Source: CAMPKL01 sp963817465 (GTDB lineage: Bacteria; Acidobacteriota; Terriglobia; Bryobacterales; UBA6623). Taken from it: a stretch of DNA of 64,000 bases. Both the position numbers and the translations under genes were made by a program. Position 1 is the first letter of the stretch, and each line of letters starts with the position of its first letter. The notes under the pieces are model-generated. The model had not been told where the DNA came from, made no database searches, and saw only the letters and a program-made list of their open reading frames with translations. Below are positions 36,584 to 46,247 of this stretch, piece by piece. Location of the stretch: the NCBI GenBank assembly GCA_963817465.1, contig CAWFOP010000001.1:1-64000 (forward strand), read 5' to 3'.

Positions 36584-38061
36584 AGAAGCTCGGAGGTCTT
36601 GCTGTGTTGCTGACGGGCGTTGCGCTCGGCGTCGGCGTCTGCGCGCTGCTGCTTTGGAATCCGCTGCGCTGGATGCGAGTGGAGCATCTGTTGGGCCGCG
36701 CGCACGAGATCGCCCGCGAGTCGAGGCGGGCCGGTAAGACGCTCTATACGTGCGGGATGCATCCGCAGGTGATCGAGGACAAGCCGGGGTATTGCCCGAT
36801 CTGCGGCATGCGGCTCGTACCGCTCGGCGGTACGTGGGCGCAGCCGGCGAACGGCGAGCGCAAGATTCTGTACTGGCGGGCGCCGATGGACCCGAACTTC
36901 ATTTCCGATAAGCCCGGTAAGTCGCCGATGGGCATGGACCTGATCCCGGTGTATGACGACGAAGCGCCGGAGGAAGGCGGCGTTCGCGTAAATCCGAGCT
37001 TCTTGCAGAACTTCGGGGTGACGACAACGGAAGTTAAGCGCGGTTCGCTGCCCAAGGAGATCCGCACGGTCGGCGTGCTGGCGCACAACGAGCGCAACAT
37101 CATCTCGGTCAGAACCAAGTTCGAGGGCTGGATCGAGAAGGCTCACGTAGCCAACGTCGGCGAGCACGTCGACAAGGGCGCGCTGCTGTTCGAGATCTAC
37201 AGCCCGCAGCTCGTCACGACGCAGCAGGAGTATCTGGCGGCGCTTGACTACGTTGCGCGGCTGCGGCGGAGCCAGGCGTACGCGGACGCCATCGAGCGGG
37301 CCGAGTCGCTGCGCGACGCGGCGCGGGAGCGCTTGCGCTACTGGGACATCTCCGACGAACAGATTGACGAGCTCGATCGATCGAAAACGGCCACGCGCAC
37401 GCTCAAGTACTACTCGCCGGCGTCCGGATCGGTGGTCGCGAAGATGGGCGACTCGTTCGAGGGCATGAAGGTCGACTCGGGTATGACCCTGCTGAAGCTG
37501 GCTAGTCACAAGACCCTGTGGGTCGAGGGCGACTTCTACGAGAGCGATGTTCGCTTCTTGCGCGAGGGGCAGCATGTGACCGTCGAGGTCGACGCGTATC
37601 CGGGGCGCCGCTGGAGCGGAAAGCTCCTGCTGTTTCGACCGGCGCTGAATCCTCAGACACGGACGTTGACGGCGCTCATCGAGGTGGCGAACCCGGATCT
37701 CGCGCTGCGGCCGCAGATGTACGCGGAAATCAGCGTGCAGGCCCCCGGCGCGTCGAACGCCGTGGTCGTGCCGCAGCAGGCGGTGCTGCACAGCGGTGAG
37801 CGTGCGGTCGTGATCGTGTCCAAGGGTGACGGACTGTTCGAGCCGCGCGAAGTCGAGCTGGGCATGTCGAGCGGCGACATGCAGCAAGTTACAGCGGGGC
37901 TGTCGGCGGGTGAGCGGATCGTGACGTCATCGCAGTTCTTGATCGATTCGGAGAGCAATCTCAAGGCCGCCATTTCGCAGTTGCTGAGCGGCCGCGAGAG
38001 CCAAGCGCCGGCCGATGAGCCCAAGCCCGCGCCGACGCCGGGGACGGACCACCGGCACTAA
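36580..38061 (+). CDS. RND efflux periplasmic adaptor, CusB-like, with metal-binding domains
   Basis: The 493-residue membrane-fusion protein has an N-terminal anchor (GGLAVLLTGVALGVGVCALL). Two heavy-metal-binding domains follow: YTCGMHPQVIEDKPGYCPIC with a following GMRLVPL, and YWRAPMDPNFISDKPGKSPM with GMDLIPVY, in which the cysteines are lost. The adaptor part then shows the barrel-sandwich hybrid and beta-barrel domains (GWIEKAHVANVGEHVDKGAL, VYADAYPG-like VEVDAYPGRRW). It hands metal ions, likely Cu+ or Ag+, to the RND pump. GGAGGAAAAGCC precedes the ATG. Confidence 0.92.
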   Translation: MKKLGGLAVLLTGVALGVGVCALLLWNPLRWMRVEHLLGRAHEIARESRRAGKTLYTCGMHPQVIEDKPGYCPICGMRLVPLGGTWAQPANGERKILYWRAPMDPNFISDKPGKSPMGMDLIPVYDDEAPEEGGVRVNPSFLQNFGVTTTEVKRGSLPKEIRTVGVLAHNERNIISVRTKFEGWIEKAHVANVGEHVDKGALLFEIYSPQLVTTQQEYLAALDYVARLRRSQAYADAIERAESLRDAARERLRYWDISDEQIDELDRSKTATRTLKYYSPASGSVVAKMGDSFEGMKVDSGMTLLKLASHKTLWVEGDFYESDVRFLREGQHVTVEVDAYPGRRWSGKLLLFRPALNPQTRTLTALIEVANPDLALRPQMYAEISVQAPGASNAVVVPQQAVLHSGERAVVIVSKGDGLFEPREVELGMSSGDMQQVTAGLSAGERIVTSSQFLIDSESNLKAAISQLLSGRESQAPADEPKPAPTPGTDHRH

Positions 38062-38072
38062 AAGGAATCGTC

Positions 38073-41000
38073 ATGTTCGAACGCATCATTGAATGGTCGA
38101 TCGACAACAAATTCCTCGTGCTGCTGGGAACGCTCCTTCTCGTCGCGGCCGGAGTGTACAGCCTCAGGAACACTCCACTCGACGCCATTCCCGACCTCTC
38201 GGATGTCCAGGTGATCGTGTTCACCGAGTATCCGGGCCAGGCCCCGCGCATCGTCGAGGATCAGATCACTTATCCGTTGACGACGCAGATGCTGGCGGTT
38301 CCTTACGCCAAGGTCGTACGAGGCTATTCGTTCTTCGGCTTTTCGTTCGTCTACATCATCTTCGAGGACGGGACGGACATGTATTGGGCCCGCAGCCGCG
38401 TGCTCGAATACTTGAACTACGTCTCGGGTCGTCTACCGCGCGGCGTGACGCCGACGCTGGGCCCCGATGCGACCGGGGTCGGCTGGGCGTTCCTGTACGC
38501 GCTCAAGTCCGACCGCCACGACTTGAGTGAGCTCAGATCGATCCAGGATTGGTACCTCAAGTACGAGTTGACAGGCGTGCAGGGGGTTTCCGAAGTAGCA
38601 TCCATCGGGGGGTTCGTCCGCCAGTATCAGATCACTGTGGACCCGAACAGGCTCCGCGCCTACAACATCCCGATCTCCAAGATCCGGATGGCCGTCAGTC
38701 GCAGCAACAACGACGTCGGCGGCCGGGTGCTCGAGGTGGCCGAGAAAGAATTCATGATTCGCGGCCTGGGCTATATCAAATCTCTTGACGACATCCGCAA
38801 GATCGCCCTGGGCGTAGACGAACGTGGCACGCCGGTGCTGCTACGCGATGTAGCGACGGTGCAAATCGGGCCGGAAATGCGCCGAGGGCTCGCCGACTGG
38901 AACGGCGAGGGCGAAGTTGTCGGCGGCGTGGTGATCGTGCGCTATGGGGCCAACGCCCTGCAGGTCATTGAAGACGTTAAAACCAAGTTGGCGCAACTGA
39001 AATCCGGCCTTCCCGAGGGCGTCGAGATCGAGATCGCATACGACCGATCCGCTCTGATCGAGAGGGCGGTCGAGAACCTAGGCGCAAAGCTCCTCGAGGA
39101 GAGTCTCGTCGTGGGACTCGTCTGCATGCTGTTCTTGGCCCACGTGCGAAGCGCTTTTGTCGCAATCCTCACTTTGCCGATCGGGATCCTGATGGCCTTC
39201 ATCGTCATGCACGGCCAGGGCATCAACGCGAACATCATGTCGCTGGGAGGCATCGCCATCGCCATCGGGGCCATGATCGACGCCGCGATTGTGATGATCG
39301 AGAACGCGCACAAACACTTGGAGCGCGACGCCGGAAAAAAGCCACATTGGCGGATTATTGCTGACGCGGCGACCGAGGTGGGACCCGCGCTGTTCTACTC
39401 TCTGCTGGTGATCACCGTGTCGTTCATGCCGGTGTTCACGCTGGAAGCTCAGGAAGGGCGCTTGTTCAAACCGCTCGCCTATACCAAGACCTATTCCATG
39501 GCGGCGGCGGCGCTACTGTCGATCACCCTCGTCCCGGTCCTGATGGGGTACTGGGTTCGCGGCAAGATTCTGCCGGAAAACAAGAACCCAGTCAATCGCC
39601 TGTTGATCCGGTTGTATCACCCGATCCTCGAGCTGGCCGTTCGATTCAAGTGGTCGTTCCTTCTATTGACCGTGCTGCTGATGGCTGTGACGGTGATGCC
39701 TTACTTGCGTTTGGGTTCCGAGTTCATGCCGCCGCTGTGGGAGGGCGACCTTTTATATATGCCGACGACATTTCCGGGGGTTTCGATCACCAAAGCGCGT
39801 GAGATTCTGCAACAGACGGACAAGATCATTAAGACATTTCCGGAAGTCCGTCACGTGTTCGGAAAAATCGGCCGCGCGGAGACGGCGACGGACCCGGCGC
39901 CGCTGTCGATGATCGAGACCACGATCATGCTCAAGCCGGAAGAAGAGTGGCGTGAAGGCATGACGCCGGAGAAACTGACCAACGAGCTCAACGCGGCCAT
40001 CCAGGTCCCCGGTTTGACCAACGCGTGGACGATGCCGATCAAGACACGCATCGACATGCTTTCGACGGGTATCAAGACGCCCGTCGGGATCAAGCTCGCC
40101 GGACCCGACTTAGCGGTTCTCGAGAACCTCGGGAAGCAAGTGGAGGCGGTCATCCGCGACGTACCGAACACTTTGAGCGTTTACGCGGAGCGAGTGATGG
40201 GCGGCAATTATTTGGACTTTGAAATCGACCGCGACGCGATCGCTCGCTATGGGCTCACCGTCGGGGACGTCCAAGACGTCATTCAGTCCGCCATCGGCGG
40301 CATGAATATCACGACAACGATCGAAGGGCTGGAGCGCTACCCGGTCAACCTGCGCTACAGCCGCGACTTGCGGGACGATCTGCCCGCCTTGCGCAGCGTG
40401 GTCGTGCCGACGCCGGGCGGTCAACAGATCCCGCTCGGCCAACTTGCGGATCTCAAGTACGTCCTCGGACCCCCTGCGATCAAAACTGAGAACGCCCGAC
40501 CAAACGCCTGGATCTACGTCGATCTGAGCAACATCGACGTCGGGACATACGTGGCGCGCGCACAGCAAGCCGTAGCGGAACAGATCGACGATCCCTACGG
40601 GCTACACGATCACGTGGAGCGGTCAGTACGAATACATGCTGCGGGCGCAGCAGCGCCTGATGTTCGTCGTGCCTCTGACCTTGATGATCATCTTCGTGAT
40701 CATCTACCTCAACACGGGATCGGTCTTCGAAACGGCTGTGGTTCTGCTGGCGGTACCGTTTTCGTTAGTCGGTGCGATCTGGCTGCTCTACCTGCTGAAT
40801 TACAACATGAGCATCGCGGTGTGGGTCGGCATCATCGCTTTGGCCGGCATCGACGCCGAGACGGGCGTCGTCATGCTGCTCTACCTCGACATCGCATACG
40901 AGGACTACAAGAAACGGGGCATGCTCCACGACCGCAACGACCTGCTGGATGCGATCTACCACGGCGCAGTGCAGCGCGTCAGGCCGAAGGTGATGACCGT

Positions 41001-41217
41001 GGCGGCGATCATCGCCGGGCTGCTGCCGATCATGTGGAGCCATGGGACCGGCTCCGACGTGATGAAGCGCATTGCCACACCTATGATCGGCGGCGTGGGC
41101 ACGTCCGCAGTGGTCGTGCTCGTCATCTACCCGATCATCTACTACCTGTGGAAGAGACGCGGCCTGCCCGAAGGACGTAAGTTCACCGGCTTCGGCCACA
41201 TGAGGGAGACGTCATGA
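38073..41217 (+). CDS. Heavy-metal RND efflux pump, CusA/CzcA-like, frameshifted
   Basis: About 1047 residues after one correction. It is the inner-membrane proton-driven pump of the cluster. Seen are the N-terminal helix and NTPLDAIPDLSDVQVIVFTE, the first transmembrane group with GGIAIAIGAMIDAAIVMIEN (proton relay), PLWEGDLLYMPTTFPGVS, and the second transmembrane group with GIIALAGIDAETGVVMLLYL. The frame breaks at 40593-40595: deleting one C of CCC joins QAVAEQI-DDP to TGYTITWSGQYEYMLRAQQR. The stop overlaps the next gene as ATGA. Metal specificity resembles Cus (Cu/Ag) more than Czc by the overall motif set, but this was not tested. Confidence 0.9.
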
Positions 41218-41918
41218 TCCTTCGAATTGGCTTATACACGCTCCTGATCGCCGCTTCGGCGTTCCCGGAAACCACCTTCGAGGCGATTCGCAAGAAGCCC
41301 TTGTGGCTCGACCAAAAGGGGACGGTGCGCATCGATGACTCGGGCGTCTCGTTTACCCCGGCGGGGAAGGACGAAAAGACGCGGACGTGGAGCTATCGAG
41401 ACATCCAGCATTTGGACCGCATCAGCACGACGGCGTTTGCGCTGTTGAGTTATGAGGATGTGGCTTGGAAGCTGGGACGCGACCGCACGTATCGCTTCGA
41501 GATCACATCAGGCGAGTTTTCCGACGCCTTGTTTGAGCAGGTCGCGTCGCGGATCGGCAAGCCGGCGACGGACCGCGTCACGGAGGCGCCGGCTACGGCG
41601 GAGCAGGAAATCCCGGCGAAGCGTCTGGAGACGTTCGGCGGGGCGGAGGGGGACTTGTATTTCTCTCCGGAGCGCATCGTCTTCTCGAGCGAAGCCGCGC
41701 AGCAGTCGCGAGAATGGACTATCGAGCGAGACGTGGCGTCGGTGTGGTCGTCGGACCCTTATCGACTCGAGATTCATGCTTGGGAAGGCAGTCCGGGAGC
41801 GTTTCGCAAGCCTCGGGTTTACAAGTTTGCGCTGAAAGCGCCGCTCAATGCGGAGTTCTACCGGCGGTTGAAGCTGCGGTTGTACGACCTGGACCGGGCG
41901 CGCGGGCTGACGCCGTAG
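41214..41918 (+). CDS. Secreted hypothetical protein, PH-like beta domains
   Basis: The 234-residue product has a short signal (LRIGLYTLLIAASAFP) and two similar beta-rich halves, each with a pattern like W-S-Y-R-D-I-Q-H-L and R-D-V-A-S-V-W-S. It is encoded directly after the pump with an ATGA overlap, so it belongs to the efflux operon. I do not recognise the family. It could be an accessory to the complex, or simply cotranscribed. Confidence 0.7.
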   Translation: MILRIGLYTLLIAASAFPETTFEAIRKKPLWLDQKGTVRIDDSGVSFTPAGKDEKTRTWSYRDIQHLDRISTTAFALLSYEDVAWKLGRDRTYRFEITSGEFSDALFEQVASRIGKPATDRVTEAPATAEQEIPAKRLETFGGAEGDLYFSPERIVFSSEAAQQSREWTIERDVASVWSSDPYRLEIHAWEGSPGAFRKPRVYKFALKAPLNAEFYRRLKLRLYDLDRARGLTP

Positions 41919-41965
41919 GCGATGGACATACAACGACAACCGCGAAGCTTGAGCTCGGACCGTAA

Positions 41966-42184
41966 GAGCCTGCCTGAAAACGAGATGCTCGTGTTGAGCC
42001 CGCAAGGGCGGAGCAACGAACAGCCCCGGATTGAGCGGAGCGGAATCGGGGATCGACTGGAAGGAAAGTATTGGAAAGATTATCTTGTATCGCGTTTTAA
42101 GACCCCGGGTTCTCGCTACGCTCCACCCGGGGCTATCAATTGCTTCGTCCTCCGGACGCCGTCGCGCCGCGGATGCTCACACCT
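41966..42184 (+). repeat. Dispersed 0.22-kb inverted-repeat element, copy 1
   Basis: This non-coding stretch is closely similar to 43853-44070, same orientation. It begins GAGCC.TG..TGAAAACGAG and contains the shared block GATGCTCGTGTTGAGC, a first hairpin (CCCCGGATT / AATCGGGG, with a bulge), the block GGAAAGATTATCTTG.ATCGCG and a second hairpin with CCCCGGGT / ACCCGGGG arms. The right end is diverged (GCTCACAC instead of TTTTCACACA), so this copy lacks a clean terminal repeat. It fills most of the gap between the efflux operon and the hydrolase gene. Confidence 0.8.
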
Positions 42185-42252
42185 GATGCCGCGTCTGGTT
42201 TATGATGACAGCCGCAATCTCCTAATAACTTCCTGACCCCGAGGTGTTCCCC

Positions 42253-43140
42253 ATGGATCGAAAGAAAGCATCCGAATTTCATCCGCAAGTGTTGCAGTTG
42301 TTCGACGCTTATATTCACGGCGGCATCAGCCGGCGAGGCTTCTTGGACAGAGCGGCTCCACTTGCGGGAGGCAGCGCCGGCGCGGCTGCGATTCTGGCGA
42401 GCTTGAGCCCGAACTACTCGTGGGCGCAACAGGTTCCCGAGGACGACCCGCGCATCAAGACCAGCCGCATCGAGTATTCGTCGCCCGACGGATACGGCAC
42501 GGTGAAGGGCCTGTTGGCGCGGCCGGCGAACGCAAGCGGAAAGATTCCGGGCGTGCTCGTGGTTCATGAGAACCGCGGCTTGAATCCGTATATCGAAGAC
42601 GTGGCGCGACGGCTTGGCGCGGCCGGGTATCTGGCGCTGGCGCCGGACGGCTTGACCTCCCTCGGCGGCTATCCGGGCACGGACGACGAAGGCCGCGCGA
42701 TGCAGAGCAAGCTCGACCGCAACAAGATGCTCGAAGACTTCGTCGCCGGCGTGAAGTACCTGCAGAACAACGACGACTGCACGGGCAAGGTCGGCGCGGT
42801 GGGCTTCTGTTTCGGCGGCGGCATCGTGAACGCGCTGGCGGTGAGGATACCGACGCTGGCGGCGGCCGTGCCGTTCTACGGCAGCCAGCCCCCGGCTTCG
42901 GACGTGCCGAAGATTCAAGCGCCGCTCATGCTGCAATACGCGGGTCTCGACGAGCGCATCGATGCGGGCTGGCCCGCGTATGAGGAAGCGCTGAAGGCGA
43001 ACCGCAAGGAGTACACCGCATACATCTATCCCAACGTGAATCACGGCTTTCACAACGACACGACGCCGCGCTACGACGAGGAAGCGGCGAAGCTGGCGTG
43101 GGATCGGACGGTGAAGTTCTTCGACGAACATTTGAAGTGA
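42253..43140 (+). CDS. Exported dienelactone hydrolase family protein
   Basis: The 295-residue product has a Tat-like leader (ISRRGFLDRAAPLAGGSAGA) and a dienelactone hydrolase core. The nucleophile is a cysteine in VGFCFGGG, the acid is the Asp in YAGLDERI and the base is the His in NHGFHND. The VVHENRGLNPYIEDVARRLG block is the usual oxyanion region. Enzymes of this family open lactones or act as carboxylesterases; the exported form suggests an extracytoplasmic substrate. The start ATG 42253 was preferred to GTG 42244. The next gene starts 7 bases after its stop. Confidence 0.9.
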   Translation: MDRKKASEFHPQVLQLFDAYIHGGISRRGFLDRAAPLAGGSAGAAAILASLSPNYSWAQQVPEDDPRIKTSRIEYSSPDGYGTVKGLLARPANASGKIPGVLVVHENRGLNPYIEDVARRLGAAGYLALAPDGLTSLGGYPGTDDEGRAMQSKLDRNKMLEDFVAGVKYLQNNDDCTGKVGAVGFCFGGGIVNALAVRIPTLAAAVPFYGSQPPASDVPKIQAPLMLQYAGLDERIDAGWPAYEEALKANRKEYTAYIYPNVNHGFHNDTTPRYDEEAAKLAWDRTVKFFDEHLK

Positions 43141-43147
43141 GGGGCCC

Positions 43148-43798
43148 ATGCGGTATTTGATTGTTTTGCTTGCCCTCGCGGGCTGCGCGTCGACGCCGCA
43201 ACAAGGCATTGACGTTCAGCAGGTCTTCAGGGCCGCGGTTTCGGGTGACAAGGCGGCGTTTGATCAGCTCATACGCCAAGCGGAGTCGGGCGATGCGACC
43301 GCCCAGAATCTGTTGGGCAATTACTATTCGAACCAAGACGCAGCCAACCCGCACGAGCTAGACCCTGTCGAAGCCTTCAAGTGGCATTCCAGGGCCGCCC
43401 GCGGCGGGTCTGTCTATGCCCAAGGCGCATTGGCGGACGAATACCTGCACGGTCGCGGCACGGATCAGAATACGGACGTCGGGATGGCATGGCTCCGAAT
43501 TGCGGCCGATCGCGGCGAACCGCTGGCGCTATACAACCTGGGCAACGTCTATCGGCGACCGGGCGCCGAGCAAGATCTGATTCAGACGTATAGGTGGTGG
43601 ACCGTGATGATGCGCCGGATCGTCGACGGTGATATCAAATCGTTCCCTGATCCCGCGGCCGCGATTCCCGTGGTGCGAGAGCGCCGCGCCCAAATCGCAG
43701 AGCGGATGGCGGCTGAGCAGATCGCCGAGGCCGAGCGTTTGGCGGAGGCGTGGCGTCCGAAGACGTGGGAGGAGATTCGGGCGGAGGCGCCGATCTAG
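43148..43798 (+). CDS. Lipoprotein with Sel1-like repeats
   Basis: The 216-residue lipoprotein (MRYLIVLLALAGCAS) carries about three Sel1-type helical repeats: AESGDATAQNLLGNYYSNQD, WHSRAARGGSVYAQGALADE and LRIAADRGEPLALYNLGNVY. The C-terminus is a charged helix (AERMAAEQIAEAERLAEAWR). Such proteins mediate protein contacts in the envelope. It is cotranscribed with the dienelactone hydrolase gene. Confidence 0.85.
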   Translation: MRYLIVLLALAGCASTPQQGIDVQQVFRAAVSGDKAAFDQLIRQAESGDATAQNLLGNYYSNQDAANPHELDPVEAFKWHSRAARGGSVYAQGALADEYLHGRGTDQNTDVGMAWLRIAADRGEPLALYNLGNVYRRPGAEQDLIQTYRWWTVMMRRIVDGDIKSFPDPAAAIPVVRERRAQIAERMAAEQIAEAERLAEAWRPKTWEEIRAEAPI

Positions 43799-43852
43799 GC
43801 GCCTGAGAGCACCGCAAGCTCAATGAGGTTGCGGCTTGAACCTCTCCCTTAC

Positions 43853-44070
43853 GAGCCTGTGTGAAAACGAGATGCTCGTGTTGAGCCGCAAGGGCGGAGC
43901 AACTAACAGCCCCGGATCGAGCGGAGCGGAATCCGGGGATCGACTGGACGGAGTAATGGAAAGATTATCTTGGATCGCGTTTTAAGACCCCGGGTTCCGC
44001 TACGCTCCACCCGGGGCTATCCATTGCTTGTCCGCCGGACGAGTTCGCGCGGGCGTTTTCACACAACCTC
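43853..44070 (+). repeat. Dispersed 0.22-kb inverted-repeat element, copy 2, with perfect 12-bp terminal inverted repeats
   Basis: The ends are TGTGTGAAAACG at 43858-43869 and its exact reverse complement at 44054-44065; the flanking GAG / CTC extends the match. Inside are two hairpins, each with an 8-bp stem and 13-base loop: CCCCGGAT/ATCCGGGG and CCCCGGGT/ACCCGGGG. Taken as whole units the two hairpins are near reverse complements of each other (25 of 29 positions by hand count). No coding frame. Nearly the same element lies at 41966-42184. The form fits a BIME/REP-type or MITE-like element. Confidence 0.85.
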
Positions 44071-44114
44071 TCACGCCCAGGGCTCATGCTTGGCGGTTGT
44101 CGTTGTGGGATGTC

Positions 44115-44972
44115 CTACCGATGCCCGACCGTATACGCGCGAATGTATTCCTGCAAGTGCGTTCGCAGCTTCTCCATCACCGGCCAAGCGCCGGTAGCCT
44201 TCAACGGCCGTCCTTCGATGCTCGATACAGGCAACAGCTCACGCGTCGAAGAGGTGATGAAGACTTCATCGGCCGAGTAGAGATCGTTGACCGTGAGAAC
44301 CTTCTCCTCGACCGGACACACGACCTGATCGAGCTCGCTCAGCATCACCTCGCGAGTCACGCCCGGCAGCGGCCCGCTGGACAGCGGCGGCGTATAGGTG
44401 ACGCCGTTGATGACGGCGAAAATGTTCGCCGAAGTGCACTCCGCCACCTCCGCGCGCTCGTTGAGCAAGATCACTTCATCGAATCCCTTCGCCTGCGCCG
44501 CCTCGAGCATCGTCAAGTTGTGCGCCCACGAAAGCGTCTTCGTCCCCGCGAAAGGAGACGCGGCGTGACGCCCTTGCTCGCGGATGCCCAAGGTCGCCGT
44601 CGCGCCCCAGTGCGATTCGTCGATTGAAAAGGCGACCAGATCCGACGCCTTTCCCGACCCTGGCCCTTCCCAGACGCCGCCCCGGCTGCGGAACACGCAC
44701 AGGCGCATTTTTGCTTCCGGAGTTTGGTTCCGCTCGATCAATTGCAACAGTAGGCTGCGAACTTGGCCCGGGTCGAACGGCAGTTCGACGTGAATCAAAG
44801 CCGCATCCCGCGTCATCCGCGCCCAATGGCGCTCCCAGGCGAACGGCACGCCTTGATAGATGCGCAGCGTGGTGAAGACGCCCCAGCCCGCCAACAATCC
44901 AAGCTGCCCAGGCCGAAAAATCGCCTCGTCGGCCGGAACGATTTGATCGTTGTAGAGGACGTAAGGGTGCAT
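44115..44972 (-). CDS. Class IV PLP aminotransferase (branched-chain aminotransferase / aminodeoxychorismate lyase type)
   Basis: The 285-residue product is a fold-type IV PLP enzyme. The motif AGTKTLSWAHNLTMLEAAQA carries the region after the Schiff-base lysine; NERAEVAECTSANIFAVING holds the conserved Glu and Ser/Asn that contact PLP; SSGPLPGVTREVML is the phosphate-binding loop. IlvE, D-amino acid aminotransferase and PabC share this fold and cannot be separated safely here. No biosynthetic operon surrounds it. Confidence 0.85.
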   Translation of the reverse strand: MHPYVLYNDQIVPADEAIFRPGQLGLLAGWGVFTTLRIYQGVPFAWERHWARMTRDAALIHVELPFDPGQVRSLLLQLIERNQTPEAKMRLCVFRSRGGVWEGPGSGKASDLVAFSIDESHWGATATLGIREQGRHAASPFAGTKTLSWAHNLTMLEAAQAKGFDEVILLNERAEVAECTSANIFAVINGVTYTPPLSSGPLPGVTREVMLSELDQVVCPVEEKVLTVNDLYSADEVFITSSTRELLPVSSIEGRPLKATGAWPVMEKLRTHLQEYIRAYTVGHR

Positions 44973-45027
44973 TAGGTCCCATTATGTCGAACCGGCGGCC
45001 GCCGACAGAGGCCGCTTACCCGACTAA

Positions 45028-46215
45028 CTAGCCGATGCGATACTTGGCGATCCAGTCCGGCCGCATCTGGCTGCCCATGCCCGGCGACTGCGGCGCCAAC
45101 ACAGTGCTGTCCTGCATCCGCAGCGCCTCGACGTACTGGCTCTGCCCCTTCAGGCTGCCCGTCTCCATGTAGATCGCGTTGGGCATCGCGAGCAGCATGT
45201 GCAGGTTCGCCGGCCCGCCCCCGTGGCTTGCGATGTCGACGCCGAAGCCGTCGGCCATCGCCGCGATCTCCATCCATTCGCTCACGCCCCCGGCGCGGCG
45301 ATTGTCGGGCTGCAGGATGTCCGCGCCGCCGCGCTTGAGCAGCTCGAGAAACTCGTACTTGGTGTACTCGTTCTCGCCCGTCGCGATGCGGATGTCGAGC
45401 TTGTCGGCGAGCTCGGCGTAGCCGTCCTTCTCCTGCGGCGGCATCGGCTCCTCGTACCAGTAGCAGCCTTCGTCTTGATAGGCGCGCCCGCGCCGCAGCG
45501 CCTCGTTGCGGTCGAGTCCTTGATTGGCGTCGACCATGATGCGCACATCCGGACCGGCCGTCTTGCGCGCCGTTCGCAGCCGCTCCATGTCCTCTTCGAA
45601 TGAGCCGCGGCCGGTCTTCACCTTGATCGCGCGAAAACCCTCCGCCAGACGATCCTCGATGGCCTTCTTGTAGATCGTGAGGTCGCGGTCGTCTTCGTAG
45701 TACCAGCCGCACATCGAGTAGACCGGCATGCGGTCGTGCGCTGCGCCGAGCATCTTGTAGACCGGCAGCCCGGCCGCCTTGCCCAAGATGTCCCACAGCG
45801 CCATGTCGACCGCGCCGATCCCGAATTGCGCGATCCCCTGCACGCCGTGGTACTCGAGAATGCTCCAGAGCTTCGCGCGAATGCGCTTTGGGAAAGAAGG
45901 GTCTTCGCCGATCAGCAACGGCTTGATCGACTTCTCGAAGATGGTCTGCAACACCTCCGGCCCGCCCTCGACCATGCCGAACGAGCTGTACGCCCATCCG
46001 GTGATGTCGGCGTTGGTGAGGATGCGCAACACGACGCCGCCGCGATGGTCGCCGAAGCGGTGCACGGCGTCATACTCGATTCGCCCGGGAGGGAAGTGCA
46101 GCAAATCGGTCTCGAGCCCGGTGATGCGCAGCTCGCCTTTCATGGCGGCGGCTTGCGAAGGGAAGGGAAACGCCGCGAGCCCGGCGGCGGAAGTGAGAAA
46201 GCTGCGTCGACGCAT
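45028..46215 (-). CDS. Exported enolase-superfamily protein (mandelate racemase/muconate lactonizing type)
   Basis: The 395-residue protein has a Tat-like leader (MRRRSFLTSAAGLAAFPFPS). The barrel shows the base motif IKVKTG (KxK), metal ligands in IMVDANQG, YEEPMPP and ATGENEYTK, and a His in IASHGGGPANLH. These match the mandelate racemase subgroup. The substrate is probably a sugar acid. It starts 32 bases from a divergent secreted protein gene, so the two share a very short control region. Confidence 0.9.
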   Translation of the reverse strand: MRRRSFLTSAAGLAAFPFPSQAAAMKGELRITGLETDLLHFPPGRIEYDAVHRFGDHRGGVVLRILTNADITGWAYSSFGMVEGGPEVLQTIFEKSIKPLLIGEDPSFPKRIRAKLWSILEYHGVQGIAQFGIGAVDMALWDILGKAAGLPVYKMLGAAHDRMPVYSMCGWYYEDDRDLTIYKKAIEDRLAEGFRAIKVKTGRGSFEEDMERLRTARKTAGPDVRIMVDANQGLDRNEALRRGRAYQDEGCYWYEEPMPPQEKDGYAELADKLDIRIATGENEYTKYEFLELLKRGGADILQPDNRRAGGVSEWMEIAAMADGFGVDIASHGGGPANLHMLLAMPNAIYMETGSLKGQSQYVEALRMQDSTVLAPQSPGMGSQMRPDWIAKYRIG

Positions 46216-46247
46216 GCGCCCTATACTACCTGCACAGGAGGCGACCC

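Noticed and set aside
41966..44070. CRISPR array or insertion sequence formed by the two repeats
   Set aside because: Only two copies, about 1.9 kb apart, no spacers of regular length, no cas or transposase gene between or beside them.
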